Below are positions 60,570 through 64,000 of a DNA stretch of 64,000 bases, piece by piece. Source of the stretch: Rotaria sordida (taxonomy: Eukaryota > Rotifera > Eurotatoria > Philodinida > Philodinidae); assembly GCA_905250125.1 (NCBI GenBank), contig CAJNOL010000049.1, positions 247,346 to 311,345 of the forward strand, in the 5' to 3' direction. The position numbers and the translations under genes were made by a program. Under the pieces are notes generated by a model that saw only the letters and a list, made by a program, of their open reading frames with translations, was not told where the DNA came from and did not search any database. Every line of letters begins with the position of its first letter. Position 1 is the stretch's first letter.

Positions 60570-63410
60570 TTCAATATTAATGATCCAATAGCACGACGAG
60601 ATCTTGATGATCATTTTTAAGAAATAATTCATTTCCAAATATTAGTACAACTTGTATAAATGATGCTTCACCAGCATCAAATAAACAACCATATAAATTT
60701 GGTGAAGGAAAGAAGAATTTTTATGTCCTACCTGATTCAACTGATTATAATCAATATGCAAGATGTTCAGAATGTTTTACACAAGCATTACAAGCAATAA
60801 TTTAATTTTTTTTGTTTATCTTTACTATTCATGTATGATTAGATTTATCTGCCTGGTTCATTCAGACGATCATCAATCCGAAAAATTAAATTTGGTATTG
60901 TGATTTGTTGAAATTTTTAACAAAAAAGTTTTCATTAATATTATTTATTTCTAGTTATATGATCTAAATAATTTTCCATTCAATGAACATTTACTTAAAA
61001 ATCATCATGCTTTTGCCAATAATCGGTATGAAACATTAATTTTATTCATACAATTAAAAACAAGTGATCTTTTGTTTTTTTTAGTTATGGTGATTTAACA
61101 TTTTGTGAACAAATTGAAGATGAATATAATAATCAAGGTCATGCATTATTTTTGGTTTAATAATAAAAGTATGATAATAATCTTTATAAAAACTGAACTA
61201 AATATTATCTTTATCCTTTAATGTTATCATGCATTACCATCGTATTTAAAATTTAATGAATAATTTAATTCATTGTTCAAAAATTTCTGATCGAAAAAGT
61301 GCTGGAAAATTTGGTATATCAATATATAGTCATCCATTTACATTAAATAGTGATTTATTATCTCAACAATCACTTGAATCACATATATCAGATTTTGGTA
61401 TTGCAATCACTGTTTTATGTACATATACATTTATATCAGCTGCTGTTATTCTTTATCTTGCTCGAGAATATGTGACACCAGAGAAATGTTTAATATTTAT
61501 TTGTGGAGTAAAACCATTAGGTAAAAAAATAATGTTTTTTTTTCTTTCAATAATTAAATGAAAAATAATTTTGTTTATTGGTTATCAACATTTATTTGAG
61601 ATTTAGTTTATTATTTAGTTTTAATCAGTTTAACAATGGCTTTAATTAAAATATTTAATATTTCAGCATTTAATTCACCTGTTATAATAACTCAAGCAAT
61701 ATTTTGATTATTGTTTCTATATGGTTGGTCATCAATACCATTAGTTTATTGTCTTGTTCGATGTTTCAAAAATACAGGTACATCATTTATGGCTGCATTT
61801 TGTCTTTGATTGTTTTCGGGAATGATAAAATATATAGCAGATTTAATGTTAACATTATATTCATGGGTGTCTGGTATAGTACGTGTTCAATCGATTTTAT
61901 CACGTATTTTTCTCTTATTTCTACCTTATTGCCTTGGTTCTGGTCTTGTTCATTTAATGCATAATGAATTAATGGCTGATTCTGATCTAGTGGCGGAGCC
62001 AGAAATTTTTTCTGGGAGGGGCTCAGCCCCCAAAATTTTTTTCTGGGGGGGCTCAGCCACGTTTTCAAGCTGAAAGTTAGCATATTTCACTATTTTCATG
62101 CTAAATCGTCTCAATTCTGTGGGGGCTCAAAAATTTCTGGGGGGGGGGGGGGGGCTCAGCCCCCCCCCCCAGCCCCGCCCTGGCTCCGCCACTATTCTGA
62201 TCCAACAATGAATACTAATCTTTATGTAAATCCATTTTCAATGACACTTATTGATGATAGATTTCTAGCAATGCTTCTAATTGGTTTTATTGCATTAATT
62301 ATCACATATATACTTAATTTAGATATTCGATTACCAAATTGTTTTTACAAAGTAAAAGAAGAACCAGAAAATTTTGAAAATAAAAAGAAAACTTTTTATT
62401 TGTTATAGATTTCACCACCAGAAACATCTATTGATAGAGATGTTATGGAAGAACGACATCGAATTTTATATTCGAATGAAATAAATCATGATATATTAGA
62501 AGCAAAAAATTTAACAAAATGTTTTCGTCGTGTAACTGGTTAGTCATTATTAGCAGTTGATCATTTATGTTTTGGAGTATCTAAAGGTCAATGTTTTGGT
62601 TTATTTGGAATAAATGGAGCGGTAAGTAGAATTTTATTATTGAAAACTTTCCAATAGTTTTGTTTTTTTTCAATAGGGTAAAACAACAACATTTAAAATG
62701 ATCACCGGCAATTTAGTTTTGAAAGTTTTTTTGTGATATTTATTGATATATTTGTCATGGGTGATATTCATCCAACAAGTGGTGATTGTCTTTTATACGA
62801 AAAACACATTCGTAAACAAGCTCGTGAACATCCTGGTACAATTGATTATTGTCCACAATTTGATGTTGTTGATCGGTATTTAACAAGTCGTAAAGCACTT
62901 ATGTGTTATGCGAAATCAATTGGTATAACAGATCGTGAACATGTTATGAATTTAACATTAAGAAAATTTCATATGGAATCATTTGCTAATCGAGTTTTAC
63001 GAACATATAGTGGAGGAATGAGAAGGTATGATAACAAAGAAATGATTTTTAAACTAAAGAAAAATTTTTTCCAGAAAATTATCAGTAGTTGTTGCAATGT
63101 TAGGACAACCAGATTTCATTTTACTGGTAAGTTGAATGAGTTTTTAATACATAAAAAAAAATACGACTCAATTTATTCGTATTTTAGGATGAACTAACAA
63201 ATGAAATGGATAAATAAACAATTTCACTAATAAAAAAAACACAAATTTATTTGATTTAGATCCTGGAAATCGTCGAATTGTTTGGAATAATTTTAATCAA
63301 AGCTAAAAAAACAAGATAGAGCAATTTTATTAACATCACAGTTCAATGGCGGAACAGTGTCGATCTTGCGGTTTGCACAAAAGTATTTCTTCGTTTTGGT
63401 TTTTATTACA
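60570..63410 (+). pseudogene. Decayed ABCA-type lipid transporter pseudogene
   Basis: Recognisable pieces in order: an extracellular-loop-like block (60655-60800); the transmembrane region from ALPSYL and MNN (about 61230) through SHISDFGIAITVLCTYTFIS and VTPEKCLIFICGVKPLG; LYGWSSIPLVYCLVRCF (about 61720); then the second nucleotide-binding domain with [20 protein letters not shown], Walker A NGAGKTTTFKM across an intron (62619-62678), YCPQFDVVDRYLTSRKAL, signature YSGGMRRK across another intron, and Walker B FILLDE. Damage includes TGA at 61705-61707 and 61807-61809, TAG near 62540, late frameshifts and a hAT-like insertion at 61988-62194. The ABCA family moves lipids. Confidence 0.85.
61980..62202. 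mobile_element. 207-bp hAT-like MITE with perfect 8-bp target duplication
   Basis: TTCTGATC is present at 61980-61987 and again at 62195-62202. The element between them (61988-62194) begins TAGTGGCGGAGCCAG and ends CTGGCTCCGCCACTA, a perfect 15-bp inverted repeat. The interior is G/C-rich with GGGGGCTCAGCC blocks in both directions and long G and C runs. 8-bp duplications and short terminal repeats are typical of hAT elements. Removing it with one duplication copy restores the local ABCA frame. Confidence 0.92.
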
Positions 63411-63608
63411 AAACAAATGTTTGATTTCTTATTATATAGATCAACGTTTAATAACAGCTTCTAATAAACAAACAATTAACATCTATACTATTTTTACTTA
63501 AATAAATATTAAAAAGAATTTATTATTTTTTTCTAGTTGTTATTATGTTATTTTATTTTTCTTTTTGGTAAAAAAAAATAATTTTTTTTGCTTATATTAT
63601 AATACAAG

Positions 63609-63801
63609 TTATTTTTTTTCTTTTTTTATCAGTTTTTTTTGTCGATATTCAGCACTTCCTTTTTGTCGTACACCAACTAAACCTTCATCAATAGCAGCTT
63701 TAACATTTTCAAGAATCATTATTGATTCATTTAATTCAGCACGAGCTGATGTTACTTGTTGAATTACACCACGAGCATACAATGGGTTATTTGATTTCAA
63801 T
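63609..63801 (-). CDS. C-terminal exon of an unrecognised gene extending beyond the window
   Basis: Minus-strand exon after an acceptor (AAAATTCAG). It encodes LKSNNPLYARGVIQQVTSAR, then a helical AELNESIMILENVKAAIDEG segment and a Lys-rich tail (KKLIKKEKK) before TAA. It looks protein-like and is not a shadow of another gene. Family not recognised. Upstream exons would lie right of 63840, where the window ends in a minisatellite. Confidence 0.45.
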
Positions 63802-63849
63802 CTGAATTTTAAAAAAAAAAAGAGCACTTGATTTCAAATTGAAATAAGG

Positions 63850-63975
63850 GACTAAGGGGACTAAGAAATTCTTTAAATTCAGAATTCAAGAATTCTTTGG
63901 TACCTTGTCTCCTCTTCCTTATAAAAACGGGGACTAAGGGGACTAAGGGGACTAAGGGGACTAAGGGGACTAAGT
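63850..63975. repeat. GGGGACTAA minisatellite
   Basis: About two copies of (A)GGGGACTAAG at 63847-63866 and five or six contiguous copies at 63930-63974. Unit length is 9-10 bp. Confidence 0.85.
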
Positions 63976-64000
63976 TTTGTTGAAAAATTTTATTTTTCTT

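Noticed and set aside
60190-61810. Possible alternative genetic code reading TGA as Trp
   Set aside because: TUBD1, SLC25A20 and LC8-like paralogue 1 end in TGA at the expected protein end, and the TGA-bearing loci also have frameshifts and other stops.
63930-63975. Chromosome end (telomere)
   Set aside because: The unit differs from known rotifer telomeric repeats and only a few copies are visible before the window ends.

Overview
The window is a low-GC (roughly 30 %), intron-bearing animal genome fragment with one 100-N scaffold gap. The compact genes with many introns of about 50-70 bp, lineage-expanded F-box/LRR-like and LC8-like proteins, candidate trans-splice acceptors just upstream of start codons, many short foldback transposons and a central-class Hox gene are most consistent with a rotifer, probably a bdelloid. 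That placement is inference. All assignments come from reading translations and splice junctions by eye; no database search was run.

Layout. 17-496 (-): small unrecognised two-exon gene, divergent from exportin-5 (XPO5, 1053-11921, +, 7 exons, unusually long introns). APC8/CDC23 follows on the same strand (12163-15537, 15 exons). 16051-17263 (+) is a putative small secreted or hydrophilic protein whose intron carries an inverted-repeat element. 17335-24266 (-) holds three diverged dynein-light-chain (LC8)-like paralogues separated by foldback elements and a ~136-bp tandem array. 25494-28525 (+) holds two mitochondrial genes head to tail: MRPS24 and the Rieske protein UQCRFS1, the latter with two compensating one-base frameshifts. 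28847-29262 (-) is a small secreted protein. 29.3-33.4 kb is repeat-rich with no intact gene. 33442-34897 (-) is a central Hox gene, Lox5/Antp-like, with a 17-nt exon inside the homeodomain. 35-40.5 kb is a large intergenic region with simple repeats.

40531-42992 (-) is a 16-exon PLP-dependent threonine dehydratase with a C-terminal ACT domain. 43-45 kb holds short tandem and palindromic repeats and the assembly gap. 44974-46038 (+) is BCAP31 and 46346-48135 (+) is the carnitine/acylcarnitine carrier SLC25A20. On the minus strand, NOP16 (52623-53319) lies 73 bp upstream of delta-tubulin TUBD1 (49236-52549), whose ATG directly abuts a TTTCAG acceptor, which suggests a two-gene operon. 57049-59154 (-) is an F-box/LRR-like gene.

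The right end is a pseudogene graveyard: a CD2BP2/GYF fragment (55.5-55.9 kb), a USP4/15-type deubiquitinase fragment (59.9-60.3 kb) and a decayed ABCA-type transporter (60.6-63.4 kb) split by a 207-bp hAT-like element with a perfect 8-bp target duplication. The last gene trace is a C-terminal exon at 63609-63801 (-), followed by a GGGGACTAA minisatellite at the window edge.

The least ordinary items are the LC8-like trio with shared TATAAATA promoters, the candidate trans-spliced gene pairs, the family of nested foldback elements, and the Rieske gene with paired frameshifts.
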